Origin: Termitomyces sp. T153
Taxonomy: Eukaryota; Basidiomycota; Agaricomycetes; Agaricales; Lyophyllaceae
Reading direction: 5' to 3'
Length of the DNA stretch: 64,000 nucleotides
NCBI GenBank assembly: GCA_018296165.2
Contig: JACKQL020000005.1
Coordinates: 744,001 to 808,000, forward strand
Shown here: positions 24,948-37,330 of the stretch, in pieces
How positions within the stretch are numbered: position 1 is the stretch's first letter
Layout: each line of letters starts with the position of its first letter
Notes under the pieces: generated by a model
What the model was told of the DNA's origin: nothing
Database searches by the model: none
What the model saw: the letters and a program-made list of their open reading frames with translations, nothing else
Position numbers and translations under genes: made by a program

Positions 24948-26868
24948 CAGGGCCGGTCATTCAAATTTGGTATGTATCTCGGCAAGATTCTATGTTTCGC
25001 GAGAGGAAACAGTGCAGGTTTTAACCTGCTTTGTAGCTCCTGACTGTTCGTTGTCGACAGTTCGTTGCTGAGCTTGACGGCTGCCACAAGATGTACCGTG
25101 TTGTTTCGCGTGGGATCCGCCAAATTTTTGAACCACACTTCCGGATTAGGGCAACTATGATTTACGGCATCATGATGGCCTTGCTTCTTCCGTAACGCGT
25201 TCACAACGCGTCACCCGTTCTCCGGATTGTCAACGCACGCATAAGTTCTACCCAACTGGCAGACTAACCGCTGATGAGCCCTACTGATATTGCTGGCTCC
25301 ACCAACTAGGCGCAATGATCGGCAATTACGAAGTCATGAATCGTCGCATCACTAGCCGCCGGACAGATTCAATCATTCGTATATATATATATGATGTGTT
25401 TGCCAATGTATCCAACGATGATGGATGACAGCAACCTCTTGGTAGGTCTAGGAAGGAGACCGAAATCGGATTACTCTCGTCCTTGTCAAAACCTCTCACC
25501 AACTGGCAGATAATGGGAGGTTCGTGTAACTTTGACGAGGAACTTGGCAATTTTCAAACACACTTGTTACAAATGATATTGATCTTGTCGACAACTTGAT
25601 ATAACTCCTGGAATATGTCCTCGCGGTCGCGATTTTCTCGCGGCTTCGTTGGACAGTTGTTTCAACTTTTGGGCCAAATCGCTGTATTTGCAAATTTAGC
25701 TTCTATTACCCTCATTGCCTTTTTCGTCAAGCTAGTCAGATGTGCGTGCACGCTGTCGCTGTTCTAGTTGTTAGAATTTGCACACGGCCTTGTTGGTACA
25801 CTTGGTGATCCCACTCGGTTTGTGACGAAGAAGCCTCGCCTACGTCTTCCTGAATATTTCTTCAACTTCTGATACTGTGGATAACGTGGCAGTGGCAACT
25901 ATCGTACTGTTCACTGCCCACTCCGATGAAAAAATTGCACCCTCAGGGAACTCGCGAACTCTACATATATCGGCTGATGATCATCGCCACTCGTCACCCG
26001 AAGTATCCTGGACTGGAGAACCTATCTTCCCGAAGCTCTCATCAATTGATGTTCTGTGTGCGCCTTGCATGGGCATGCCAGTTTCAAGTCCCTTCACGGA
26101 ACTGAAATTGCTGGGTATGTACTTATGTAGACTACAGATATTCAACCGTCGTCAACCCATTGCCATGACCTGTCGCCTCGTTCCCGGGTCGATGGCGATG
26201 TCACACCTTGAAAGAGAAGATCTGTATAGATGTATACTTAGCTGGGCGCACATCGCAGAGTTGATCATTATACCTCAGAAGACTCTCGATCGCTCAGGAT
26301 CCCGATGTCGGGAACTTATGTCAAATTTCGATTCCATCGCATCGGATCTCTAAGAGAGGAAAACCGCCTAGTCCTGCGTCCTGCTGTTGCTGTCATAGTC
26401 CTGGTAATCATTCTGTGTTGATTGGTTGTACGCGTACCGAGATCATCGACTTGAACTGGATGATTTTGGTCGTCGAAATAATAGAACGCTCAGTAGTACA
26501 CGGTATACCAGGTTCAGGTGACCTTAACGAAGAGTAGAGATCATGAACACGCGACCAAGTCAACCAAGCCCTCTTTCTATACTTGTAAGTGAGTCTCGCT
26601 GTGAAGTATCTACATACATAGATGAAATTCTGATCTCGTGTGGGATGACAGGACATCCACGAGATGCACTCACATTGGTGCGAACTATCAGGAACAGAGG
26701 GATGTTCGTGAACCTCATCTAAGTATCCGATCACCTTACAAACGCAAGCATCAATGCCGCTTGAGCAAGGGTCAGATAAGCTGTGTCCCTAGACTATGTT
26801 TATGTATCTATGAAGCAAAGGTATGTCATGCAGTGGTAAGGATTTACCAGAAAAGCGTAGAGGGGCGA
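24948..26868. other. Stretch without a recognisable gene; one 158-codon frame
   Basis: The plus-strand frame 25877-26353 is the longest (158 codons) and includes FPKLSSIDVLCAPCMGMPV, MSHLEREDLYRCILSWAHIA and a regular C-terminus. It could be a small gene or the end of a spliced gene, but I recognise no domain. An (AT)n microsatellite of about 15 bases lies near 25378-25392. Nothing else is supported. Confidence 0.35.
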
Positions 26869-27773
26869 TCACGTCGTGCTCTTCTGAATCTTCTTCTTCT
26901 TCTTTTTGCGTTTGATATCCTCCTCGACATCCGGATGTTCTGCAGACGGACGTTCACGTTTGGATTTCTTCTGGCTCCGCGCACCATGGATGATGTCAGA
27001 GGCGGCGCTCGTGACGTGTGTTTCATGAGGATCGTCGACACCGGCGGGCTTGAGGAACATTGGTTTTAGGGGTGGAGATGCCGGTGGTAACTTTGATTTC
27101 GGCTTGAGGTTCAGCAGTTGTCGAGACGAACGCGGGTGGAGGTCTTCTCCGACGCCAGTATCATCGTAAATCAATTGTTTAGCTGTTTTTGCGTTTTTGG
27201 GCTTCGAGGGCGCCCGATCCGGAAAACCGAAAAGATCAACTGAACCAGCTGAGATGGACTTAGGGCGAGGGTGCACTTTGAATCGTTTTTGATCAGGAAC
27301 TGTGGTTGAGACAGGTGTAGGTTCTGGCTCCTTCTCCACAGAAGAGATTTTAGGTACGCTTAGATTTCATGAGAAACGGTTACCTCTTTCGCAGTTTCCT
27401 CGATTCCGTGTTTGTTAAATACTCTTCTCCCTCTTGCTTTCTGCATGTCGGCTTCTGATGATGAATCTGATGTATCGGAGGAAAAGATAAATGGCAGATA
27501 AGAAGTTTCATAAGAGATTGTTTGTCTGAAGAGTTAGAATTGGATAGTTGATATGTACACGAATAAAAACGTCGATGGAACTGACGAGCTTGAAGAAGAA
27601 GAAGGAGCTGGTCCCCACGCGTCTCTGACTCTTTGATCGACTTCCCATTGTCCGTCGTCCTTGACTTCCGCCTTTTCAATTTCAACTTCTTTAAGCCGTA
27701 GAGCATTTTGCATGAAACGAAGCCCAAGAGTTCCTCTACTGATGGTCTTTGTCGTAGTGACCTTGGTGTCCAT
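26869..27773 (-). CDS. MPP6: MPP6-family exosome-associated protein
   Basis: Mpp6 tethers the Mtr4 helicase to the nuclear RNA exosome. The start at 27773 (MDTKVTTTKTISRGTLGLRF, then MQNALR) carries the conserved N-terminal block of the family, followed by WEVDQRVRDAWGPAPSSSSS. A middle exon gives ARGRRVFNKHGIEETAKE, with the family's central FNKHGIE-like motif. The last exon begins near KEPEPTPVSTTVPDQK and ends in a lysine-rich tail (EEDIKRKKKKKKIQKSTT) typical of a nuclear RNA-binding protein. Intron edges are inferred, and the second one (about 50 bases) needs an acceptor within GTGGAG. The gene is divergent from NEO1. Confidence 0.78.
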
Positions 27774-28096
27774 GATGATCGTTGGATAGAGAGATAGAGG
27801 CTACAACCCAGTCAATCAAGCGAAAACCTTGAGCTGTTCAGTTGACCAGCGCTTGGCTGCGCTTGGCTGTGGCGCTTTATCCAAATAGACCACAACACGA
27901 CTTCGCAACGTGACAGCAAGATGGCCACTGGAGTTTCAATTACGACTCCCTGTCTGCTTTGGTCTCTTACCTTTGGTTGCGCCACACTACGAAGCGTTTT
28001 CCCTCAGAGAGCATAGGAGAGGGGATTGAGTTCTTAAGCCTTGTGCGGCATATTCATTACGGCTGCCACACACTACGGCATCATTTTAATCTGCTC
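27774..28096. promoter_or_regulatory. Divergent promoter region between MPP6 and NEO1
   Basis: The two start codons are about 320 bases apart, so both promoters lie here. A short repeat (GCGCTTGGCTGCGCTTGGCT, 27,849-27,868) is the only feature I notice. No TATA-like element is convincing. Confidence 0.4.
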
Positions 28097-31000
28097 ATGT
28101 CGGATATCCCACTTCATTCACTCCGAAGAAACAAAAGTCGCGCAAACTACATTCCTATCAACGACTCTGATTCACCTCAAGTTATCCCTACAATGCCAAT
28201 ACGCTCGAATATCACAATTGCTACCTCCTCCTCGTCCCGGCAGAACCTTCGAGCCGGGAAACGGAAGGAGAGATACGCTGATGACCCGGAGGAACAGGCA
28301 GGTCCACTAGGGCAAGAGGAATTCGAAGATCAGTTTGAGGTTGAAGATGACGCTCCCGGGAGACCACAGGTGCGTGCAACGCTTACTTGTTTTCGACCGA
28401 TATTGATTGTGCAATAGCTACCTACACCAAAACTCAAGAAGCAGACGCGTGCTCCTGTGAAAGATAATTCACGTACAATACCATTCAAACCCCCAGGTGC
28501 ATTCTTTATACGAGGGCAAGCCGCTCAAAAAATCTGACGAGGCACAGATAAATTCCAGACACGCTTCCCAGCCAACATCGTGCGAAACCAGAAGTACAAC
28601 GCTTTCACATTCCTTCCGATTGTTTTTTACGAGCAGTTCAAGTTCTTCTTTAACTTATATTTCCTTCTTGTTGCCCTATCTCAGTTCATCCCGGCCCTCA
28701 AGATCGGTGAGGTAAAAGCTATTATCTTCTAATTGTAGACTGACATGTCTAAAAGGGTACATTGTAACATACATTGCTCCCCTTGCCTTTGTCCTGACCG
28801 TGACTATGGGAAAAGAGGCATATGACGACTACAAGCGCCATCTCCGAGATCGTGAGGCAAACTCTCAGAAATACCTCATTCTGGATTGTCTCCCAGATGA
28901 ATCTTCAGCCCTTGCGCGAGACGATGCGTACCTCCACACTCGATCAGTACCTTCATCCGCTCTTCGTGTCGGCGACCTTATCCACCTCGAGAAGAATCAA
29001 CGTGTGCCTGCCGACTTGGTGCTTCTGCATACATCAGACTCGTCAGGTACATGTTTCATTCGCACGGACCAGCTGGACGGAGAGACGGATTGGAAGTTAC
29101 GTGTTGCGGTTCCAGAATGTCAAAAACTCGAAGAAGCAGCGCTCGCCCAACTCGATGCCGAGATCTATGGTACACATTCATGCTTTCTGTGCTGAGTTCA
29201 TAAATTGATGCGAGACAAGTTCAGCGGACTGCCCGATCAAAGATATCCATACGTTCATCGGGACTTTCACATTAAACCATCCACCGCAGGTCGATGGTTC
29301 ACTAGTATCTGCGCCGTTGGTCTCGCCCCTAACAGTTGAGAATGTCTTATGGGCGAATACTGTCTTGGCTGCGGGTTCGGCAGTTGGGATGGTTGTATAC
29401 ACAGGCGCAGAAACACGGGCGGTGATGAACACGAGTCATCCTGAAACCAAAGTAGGATTGCTGGATTTAGAGATTAACAGGCTTGCGAAGGTAAGCGTCT
29501 TGGAGATCATTTCATTTTCATTTTTGGTTGATCATTGATCATAGATCCTTTGCGCCGTCACATTCGCCTTGTCGATTGTGCTCGTCGCTCTAAATGGCTT
29601 TAGGGGACTATGGTACATCTACGTCTTCCGGTTCCTTATCCTTTTTTCTTCTATTATTCCGATAAGGTATTCATCCTACTCTCATATTCGGGCTGAGGTT
29701 TACTTTTATCCAGTTTACGGGTAAATCTCGATATGGGCAAGACGGTCTACGCACACCAAATCATGAATGACAATGAGATATCCGACACGATTGTGCGTAC
29801 AAGTACCCTCCCAGAGGAGCTCGGTCGGATCGAGTACTTGTTGAGTGACAAGACTGGTACTCTGACACAGAATGGTCAAATTCCTTCATCATTTGGTAGG
29901 GGATACAACTGATTTCAAAGTAGAAATGGAAATGAAAAAATTACATATGGGGACAATGTCATACGGTTTTGACTCGATGGATGAAGTCGCTCATCAACTA
30001 GAAGTTGCATTTGGAGCAGGCGACCATGGTTTGTGATCTGGATCAGATTCATCTGGCTTCGAGAGTGGCTTTTGACGCTGTCATAGGACACATGAGGCAA
30101 ACCTCCTTGTCCACCGGCGCGCAACTTGCGACACGAGGACGAAGAGATATGTCATCTCGTGTTCGTGATGTCGTATTGAGCCTGGCACTCTGCCATAACG
30201 TATGTATCCAGTCATCGTGATGTTATTGTTATTCAGCCCCTTTAGGTGACCCCAGTAACTAATGACGACGGTACAGTAACCTATCAAGCCTCGTCACCCG
30301 ATGAAGTCGCCATCGTCACCTGGACCCAATCCGTCGGCCTTACGCTGGTCTTCCGTGACCGCACCAGGATAGATTTACGTACACCATCAGGTGTCATCAT
30401 TTCATTTGACGTACTCGACATTTTCCCATTTACCTCAGAGTCGAAACGCATGGGTATCGTCGTGCGGGATCGTCAGACCGGCGAGATCACGTTCTTGCAG
30501 AAGGGTGCTGATGTTGTCATGGCAAAGATTGTGCAGCGGAATGACTGGTTGGAAGAAGAGACGGGAAACATGGCGCGTGAGGGTTTACGAACGCTTGTGA
30601 TGGCGCGGAAGCGCCTTGGGTCTCAGCTTTATAAGGACTTCAAGGCTCAGCACCACGAAGCGAGCGTGAAGCTTGAGGGCAGGAACGAGGCGATGGCCGC
30701 CGTCGTTGCGGAATATCTAGAACATGATCTAGAATTACTCGGCTTGACAGGTGTGGAGGATAAGTTGCAGGATGAGGTTAAGTCTACGCTCGAGCTGTTA
30801 AGGAACGCAGGGATCAAGATTTGGATGCTGACTGGGGATAAGATAGAGACGGCGAGGTGTATTGCGATTTCGACAAAATTGGTTGCGAGGAATCAGTACA
30901 TCCATGAAATTGCTAAACGTTTGTTTTCTTGGCTGCCAAGTCTTACCTGCTAAACATCGTGATTCTGCAGTGAAGACATCTGATCAAGTCCGAGATCAAT

Positions 31001-32272
31001 TAGCATTCTTGCAGTCGAAGCTCGATTGTTGTCTAGTCATTGATGGGGAGTCTCTCCAGGTCAGTCCTATCCAACTTGTTTACCCTGAAGGCTTTCTAAA
31101 TTGATCTCAGCTTTGTCTCAACCTGTTCAAAAATGAATTCATCGAGATTGCTACCAAACTGTCTGCCGTTGTCGCGTGTCGCTGTTCGCCGACACAAAAG
31201 GCGGATGTCGCTCGGCTCATACGTAACCACACGAAAAAGCGGGTGTGCTGTATTGGAGATGGGGGTAACGATGTCAGCATGATACAGGCTGCAGATGTAG
31301 GCGTCGGTATCGTTGGGAAAGAGGGAAAGCAGGCATCCCTCGCTGCAGACTTCTCTGTGACCCAGTTCAGTTTCCTCACGAAATTGCTGCTCTGGCACGG
31401 GCGTAACTCCTACCGGCGTTCTGCCAAGTTGGCACAGTTTGTCATTCATCGTGGTCTCATCATTTCCATCATGCAAGCCGTGTTTTCAGCCATCTTCTAT
31501 TTTGCGCCAATTGCTCTATATCAGGGTTGGTTGATGGTTGGGTATGCCACCCTATACACAATGGCTCCGGTGTTTTCTCTGGTTCTTGATCGCGATGTTA
31601 ATGAAGATCTTGCCTTGTTGTATCCAGAGCTGTATAAGGAGCTGACCAAGGTGAGTGATGATCTCGTATAGACATGTTTAGCGGATTTTGTTTTGATCTG
31701 ATCATGTTCAGGGCCGCGCACTATCCTACAAAACATTCTTTCAGTGGTTGATGATCAGTCTTTATCAGGGTGAGCACCCGCCAAAGTGGAAATATTCACG
31801 TTTCACTGAAGTAGTCTAATACGCAGGTGCGGCAATCATGATCATGTCCCTTGTGCTGTTCGAGAACGAATTCTTGCACATCGTTTCGATTTCCTTCACA
31901 GCCCTCATTCTGAATGAGCTCATCATGGTTGCGTTAGAGATCACAACATGGTGCGCCAATCTGTTCCTTTGTACCCCGCGCCTCATCCTTTGTTCAGGCA
32001 TCTTTATATGGTAATATCCGAGGTGGTTACTTTTCTTCTCTACGTCATTAGCATTGCCTTCCTGCCAGAGTATTTTGGTGCGTGTTTTGGGAATGTCGTA
32101 ATAGTTCCACGCCTTCTGATGGTGTATTGGGTCGACAGATACATCCTTCGTGGTGTCATTGGTATTTGCCTGGAAGCTTGCCGTACTTGTCACGATCAGT
32201 GCACTGCCGTTATACTTTATCAAACTCATACATAGTCGGATCGCGCCCGCAGCATCGAGTAAGCTACTCTAG
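28097..32272 (+). CDS. NEO1: P4-type ATPase (aminophospholipid flippase), Neo1 type
   Basis: Flippase that moves phospholipids to the cytosolic leaflet of Golgi/endosome membranes. The start at 28097 gives [14 protein letters not shown] 51-base intron (28497-28547) contains an in-frame TGA and, once removed, joins FKPP to [20 protein letters not shown]. Then come [20 protein letters not shown], the actuator loop [12 protein letters not shown], the phosphorylation site SDKTGTLTQ (DKTGT at 29847-29861), [19 protein letters not shown], the KGAD nucleotide-binding motif, [34 protein letters not shown] and the C-terminal membrane block ([20 protein letters not shown] and onward) to [14 protein letters not shown] and a TAG ending at 32272. 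The short N-terminus and these blocks fit Neo1/ATP9 rather than Drs2 or Dnf. About ten introns; the gene appears intact. Confidence 0.94.
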
Positions 32273-32990
32273 CTTTCTTTCTGCCGACGTGCAATCTGTT
32301 ACCTAGATCTTCAATGTCAAGTATTCAATACCATACATGTACACGGAACCTTTTTATTAATGGGCTTTGCTTACTCTTTGAATTCTTGGACAAGTTGGGA
32401 GTATGGGTGGCATTCAAATATCCCTATACTAAACAAAGTGACATTTTACCTATGATGTTGAAGTAATGGGTGGTATTGTTGAAGATTTCTGATCAATGGC
32501 TATAGGAGAGATGTACTGCAGCCCAGGGCAGAACCTTTTTGAAGAGAAGGTCTTTTGAGAGTAGGAAGGTGTGCACATCAAGGCCATCACCTGCTATCAT
32601 GCTGAGGGCACCCATTATAGCTTTTGCTGCCCTTCTTTGGGAGAAATCAGCTTTGTTGTAACTGTGACTGAGCCTAGGCATTTCTTGCCAGATAGGGAGT
32701 TGTGAATCCCAGTATACCAGATGTCAGTGGCATAGGTGATTGCCAGGACTGCTACTGTGTTGTAGAGTTGGTGCATGTGTCAGAGTGGCATCCCTTTCGA
32801 GATCAGACACACTGCTGGCACTCAATTGTGTTTCCTTGGGAAAAAATCAAAAGGAAACCTGTTATGCCATTTTCTATGTAGCAATTTCTGATGGAAAAAG
32901 TCTTTGAACGGAGGAAATTTGCCTTTTTCTATTGTAAAAAGCTAGCCAGGAAACAGATGACAGGTTTTTCTGACTCTTTTTTCATTGGAA
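32273..32990. other. NEO1 3' flank and left edge of the CpG-poor element island
   Basis: CpG dinucleotides are normal up to about 32,345 and then become very rare. No coding frame of note occurs. The sequence from about 32,350 is expected to be the left part of the copia-like element or other repeat DNA, but I could not find a 5' LTR. Confidence 0.45.
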
Positions 32991-35900
32991 ACATTTTCTG
33001 GCCCCAGCAGTGACAGAGTATCTGAAGAGTGGCCCACATCAATACCTTCTGACATTGAGCAGCCTACCGCAGCTTGGAGTCAAAAATGAAGCCCAAGTAC
33101 TTGTATGTGGGCACTGTTTTGACTGGTTGGAAAAATCAGGACCACAGCAAAACTGCAGCAAGAAAAAGTCTGGGATACCATCACTGGACCACCTCCATCA
33201 CTTGGAGCTCCTGTCATCTACCTGGGCCTACAAAACCCAAATGCACACTGACAACTGGTACATATGCCACTCCAGGGCCACTAGCATCATTGTCACATAT
33301 GTCTTGGATTGACTTACCATTGAGATTGGCAATTTTACACATGCCAAAGAAATGTTCAATAAGTTGGTCACTAGCTACAAAAGCACAAATGTTGGCATCA
33401 GTACATTTTATACATTCATCACCATGCTAAACACCCAATGGGATGGATCACCATTGACACTCAGCAATCACATCTCCACAATCTCTGCTGATGTTAAACT
33501 CACTGCAATGAAGATGCAGATCAATTGCAAGTTCCTTGCTTTTATCCTAGTCCATTCCCTCTCATATCACAGCATGTGGTAATCCTTCCATGCCACTGTC
33601 CTAAACTCTTTAACCTCTGGAAAATCACTGTCTTTCTCTGAGCTCTCAGACTAACTCACCTTCACAGCAACCACACAACAGGGAGCATCAACTGATGCTG
33701 CTCTCAAGGCAAATGGCCAGCTCAAAGCAAAAGTCCAGGGCCAAGCCAGACTTAGGCAAGTGGTGTGACCATCATAACTCAACCACCCACAACATCAGCA
33801 AGTGCTGGACACTGAAGGGACAAAAGAGTGACAAAAAGAAGCCAAAAAAGATGAAGGAAAAAGTGAAGGCAAATCACACAAGCCATGATTCAGCTTCAAG
33901 CTCTGACTCAGACAGCACCAATAGTGATACAGGTGGAGGAACAGCAAGATATTTGAATACAAAGTCTGTTCATATCTCTAAGGCATCAATGTCATGTTTT
34001 TTGGCTGATGTTGGGAGCACTGCAAAAGACACTGTCAAATCAAGCACAATTGCTGACTCTGGAGCAGCCATACACATGACACCACACCAGGATTGGTTCA
34101 AATGTAGCTCATTCAAAGAGCTAAACCCCCCATGCAGAGTTTACTTTGGTGACAATTCATACATCAAGGCTATAGGAGTCAGGACAGTCACCCTAGGGTG
34201 TAAAGTTAATGGTTCAATAATCATTGCAGAACTCAAAAACACCTTATATGTACCATTGTTCCACCTAACATTAGTTTGAATCCATTACCTTGACAAGGTG
34301 GGATACTACACAGTGTTCAAGAACAGAATTTGCAAAGTTAAGATCAAAAAGGGGCAAAAGGTCAGTCAGTCTCACTGGCCCACACAAGAGAAGTCTATAC
34401 TACCTCAATATATCACCAATGCTCCATGCTCACACTTCCATTGGTATCAACACCCTGCACTGTTGCCTAGACACATCTCACTGAACCAGCTTATACAAAT
34501 GGTCAACAATGGCCACATTGACAAACATACTTTGAGGCTGAAGTTGGAGAACTGCACCTTTCAGAAAACTTCATTGAATTCTTCATGTCCAATGGTGGTG
34601 GTGAATATGTTGGAAAACAGTTCCAGCAAGAAGGACTTGGACAGTGCACCTCATAACAGTGCCTCACATGCCCTGAGCAAATGGACTTGCAGAGTATATG
34701 AACCAAACTCTTGTAAATACAGCAACAGCAATGCTCATTGAGTCTGGACTGCCAAAGTATTTCTGGTCCAACACAATGCAAACTGCTGCCACAGTCATTG
34801 CTGAAAGGGGAAACTGGTACTATTCAACTGAAAAGTTGACATGTCCTGGTTCCACCCATTTGGCACCACAGCTAATGCACTCATACCAAAGGACCAGAAA
34901 AAGGGAAAGTTTGGTAACAAACCTTGTCAAGCTATCCTCATAGGCTACACCACAAAGATGAAGGTGTATTGGTTCCTAGATGTCAAAACAAAAAAAGAGT
35001 TCAACAGTCAACATGTCTGCTTCAATGAGCAAAAAGGGGAAAACTCAGAAACCATCAACTTAGGTGAAGAGGACATTCCACTTTCTGAGCGAAAGTGGAA
35101 ACTAACTTTTATGCACCCACCACTAAATGACTGCCCCTCCAAGGAAAATGTCACAGATTTGAGTGGTGAGGACTCAAATCCAGAACAATTTCCAGAGTCA
35201 GTGGGAGTCATACCATCAAACATTGAGCCTACCTCCAAAAGGGATGGATGACCTCAAATTCTACTGCCATTGCCCTTGCAATTCCCTAAGCCACCACCAA
35301 AGGAACCACTAGCTCCTCTAATGCAAGGGACAGCAGACACTGAAGTCTCAGCACCACCAGTGCCAACTGCAATGACCAAAAAATGTCCAGTTGAAGCTGA
35401 CAAGCCAAGTCCTGAGTCAGTGGGAGCTAGGTCTGAACTCCTCAGCCTCAGGGAGTGCAGCACATGCAGCCAAAAACCTGTGATCTAAGATGCTGATTAC
35501 TATTGTGCAGCCCAATTACAAGAGCAATGCTGAGATGAAAATTGAGCAGAGAAACACATCAGAGTGATGGAAGAGAATGACCCAGAGTCAAACAAAATGC
35601 ACCAAATGTTACTCGACATGCAATCACAGGCTAACAACCCAGAACTGAGTAACTTGACAGAACTCAAAGATGATGAAGAGACTTAGATTGCTGAGATATC
35701 TCAAAGTGGTCCATCACAAAATCCTCTCCTCCACAATGCAAAAGAAGTTTTAGAAGGGCCAGATCATGACCACTAGGAACCCACCATTACTGGGTTGCAG
35801 CAAAGTAGGCTTTGCAGTATCTCAACACCACCAGTGGGATGGAACTCAGGTTTGATGGAAATGTCATTAGCCTAGACATGTCATTCCATGGCTATTCTGA

Positions 35901-36400
35901 TGCAGACTGGTACAGAGACTCTGACACATTGAGATCAACTTCTGGATATGTTTTTGTTTCCATCTGCAGTGCCATTGGCTGGGGAAGTAAACACCAAACT
36001 ATGATAGCCCTTTCCTCCACCAAGTCTGAATACATAGGACTCTGTTATGCTAGCCAACATCTAGTTTAGTTACAAAACTTCTTTGAAGACATCAGACACT
36101 GTCAAGGACTCTTATGCAACAACCAGGCTGCAATCATCCTCACAAAGGAAGCCCAATACCAATCTCATACCAAGTACATCCAACAAAAATATCACTACTT
36201 GCATGATGACCTTGTAGCAAAGAAATAAGCAGTCTTATGCTATGTTCCAACTGTGGACATGGTTGCTGACATCTTCACTAAGGCACTCCCACATGACACA
36301 CATTGGAAGTTCATGGAGGCAATGGGTCTTTCCCTTCACATGAGTGGGAGTGTCAAGGATAAGAGTGGTTAGTGCTATGTGCCACCACCATGTAGATCAT
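32991..36400 (+). mobile_element. Decayed Ty1/copia retrotransposon, reverse transcriptase mostly missing
   Basis: In order on the plus strand I see four parts. A gag/UBN2-like segment (33352-33580) includes MFNKLVTSYKSTNVG. A zinc-knuckle remnant (CDHHNSTTHNISKCW) and protease motif (IADSGAAIHMTPHQDWF) lie at 33695-34279. Integrase fragments (34,298-35,050) include KPCQAILIGYTTKMKVYWFL. An RNase H segment (35812-36069) has GYSDADWYRDSDTLRSTSGY and ALSSTKSEYIGLCYASQHL. This is followed by VDMVADIFTKALPHDTHWKF in a nearby frame. The order protease-integrase-RNase H defines copia. Reverse transcriptase motifs expected between about 35,260 and 35,810 are absent, so that part seems deleted. Frames are broken by stops and indels. 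A possible 3' LTR begins with TGTCAAGGATAAGAG near 36,351. Confidence 0.85.
33695..34279 (+). pseudogene. Copia gag-protease fragment
   Basis: This 194-codon open segment carries the CX2HX-like zinc-knuckle remnant with the pattern C-DHH-...-C, a Lys-rich basic stretch, an Asp/Ser-rich stretch, and the retropepsin active site DSGA followed by HMTP. It lacks a proper start context and is cut off from the integrase by a stop at 34277-34279. It is part of the decayed copia element, not a host gene. Confidence 0.8.
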
Positions 36401-36639
36401 TTGTGTTTGACTGTGCCTTAAATTTATTTTCTTTATTTGTCACATCCTCAGTTTGTTCTCTCACTAAAGGTCACAACTGAGGTATGTTAAATACTCTACT
36501 TATCTCATACTCACACTTACACTGTACCTCGTAAATCTGGTTTTATTTTAAGTACATAATACATTGAGTTTGTCCTCTCACTGAGAGTTGTGACTAGGCA
36601 AATTTGGTTTTATTTTAGCCACACCACTCTCTTGCACTT
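36401..36639. other. CpG-poor non-coding DNA, possible LTR remnant
   Basis: An imperfect internal repeat is visible: TTGT(C/T)CTCTCACT at 36452 and 36568, each followed by related A/G-rich sequence and by TTTGGTTTTATTTTA at about 36537 and 36604. This may be the 3' LTR of the copia element. The partner LTR was not found. Confidence 0.4.
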
Positions 36640-37330
36640 GTTTTTTGAAACAAATGTAGTGAAGCATTTGTTGGGTCCCATTCAAAGAAAGACCAAATTC
36701 TGCTTGGCCTCAGCCACAGTGTTGTAGGTACCAAACTTAGAGATTCTTGGATCAAGACATCTCAGTTTGTGAACAATGGGTGATGGGAGTTATAGTGGAG
36801 TAGAGCAGTGTAGTGGTCCAGCACAATCCCTTGGAGGTACAACAAAGCAAATGCAACTTGGGCCTGGTCCTCCACAAAGGTGCAGCTTTTCCTAGAAGGT
36901 GTTGAGGCATTGCACTAGGAAGGTGCACCACTTCTGGGGATTCAGCCTGCTGAATGGTTTGAGTTTTTGTCTAAGCATCCTTTGCAGGCCAGGGCCTCTT
37001 GGGTGCCCCCATCATCTCTCTGGTTGTTCCTGGCAGGGGCCCCAGCATTATAGTAGTAGTAATAGTGGTTGCCAGGTCCACTCTGCAGGAATGCCCCTAT
37101 TGCTAGTCCCCATCTCCCTAGAGGTCCACCATCAGGAGGCTCTCCACCTCCCAGAGGCCCTCTCAGAGCTCTGCAGAGCAGAGCATCTTCTGCCTGGCCT
37201 CTCTGAAGATCCAAAAGGAGGGGAGCCCTGTAAGGAGATGGCCCCCTGGAGACTGTTTGACTCTATTCTGGGCTTAGTCTGAGGATGATCCACCAGTTTA
37301 GCTCATCTGACAGACCACCTATCATTCCCT
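36640..37330 (-). pseudogene. Ty3/gypsy gag remnant
   Basis: On the minus strand, broken frames give KLKPFSRLNPQKWCTFLVQ and QAQVAFALLYLQGIVLDHY, then FGTYNTVAEAKQNLVFL. These match the order of the gypsy capsid region (F-G-x-x-P-x-K-W-x-x-F, then A-x-x-Y-L-x-G-x-A-x-x-W/H-Y, then FG-x-x-x-x-x-x-A-x-x-x-L). A stop (CTCAACACCTTCTAG) and frameshifts interrupt it. It lies in inverse orientation to the copia fragment and has no attached pol, so it is an old fragment. Confidence 0.6.

Noticed and set aside
28535..28537. In-frame TGA in NEO1 that would truncate the protein
   Set aside because: It lies inside a 51-base GT-AG intron (28497-28547) whose removal restores the conserved P4-ATPase N-terminal pattern.
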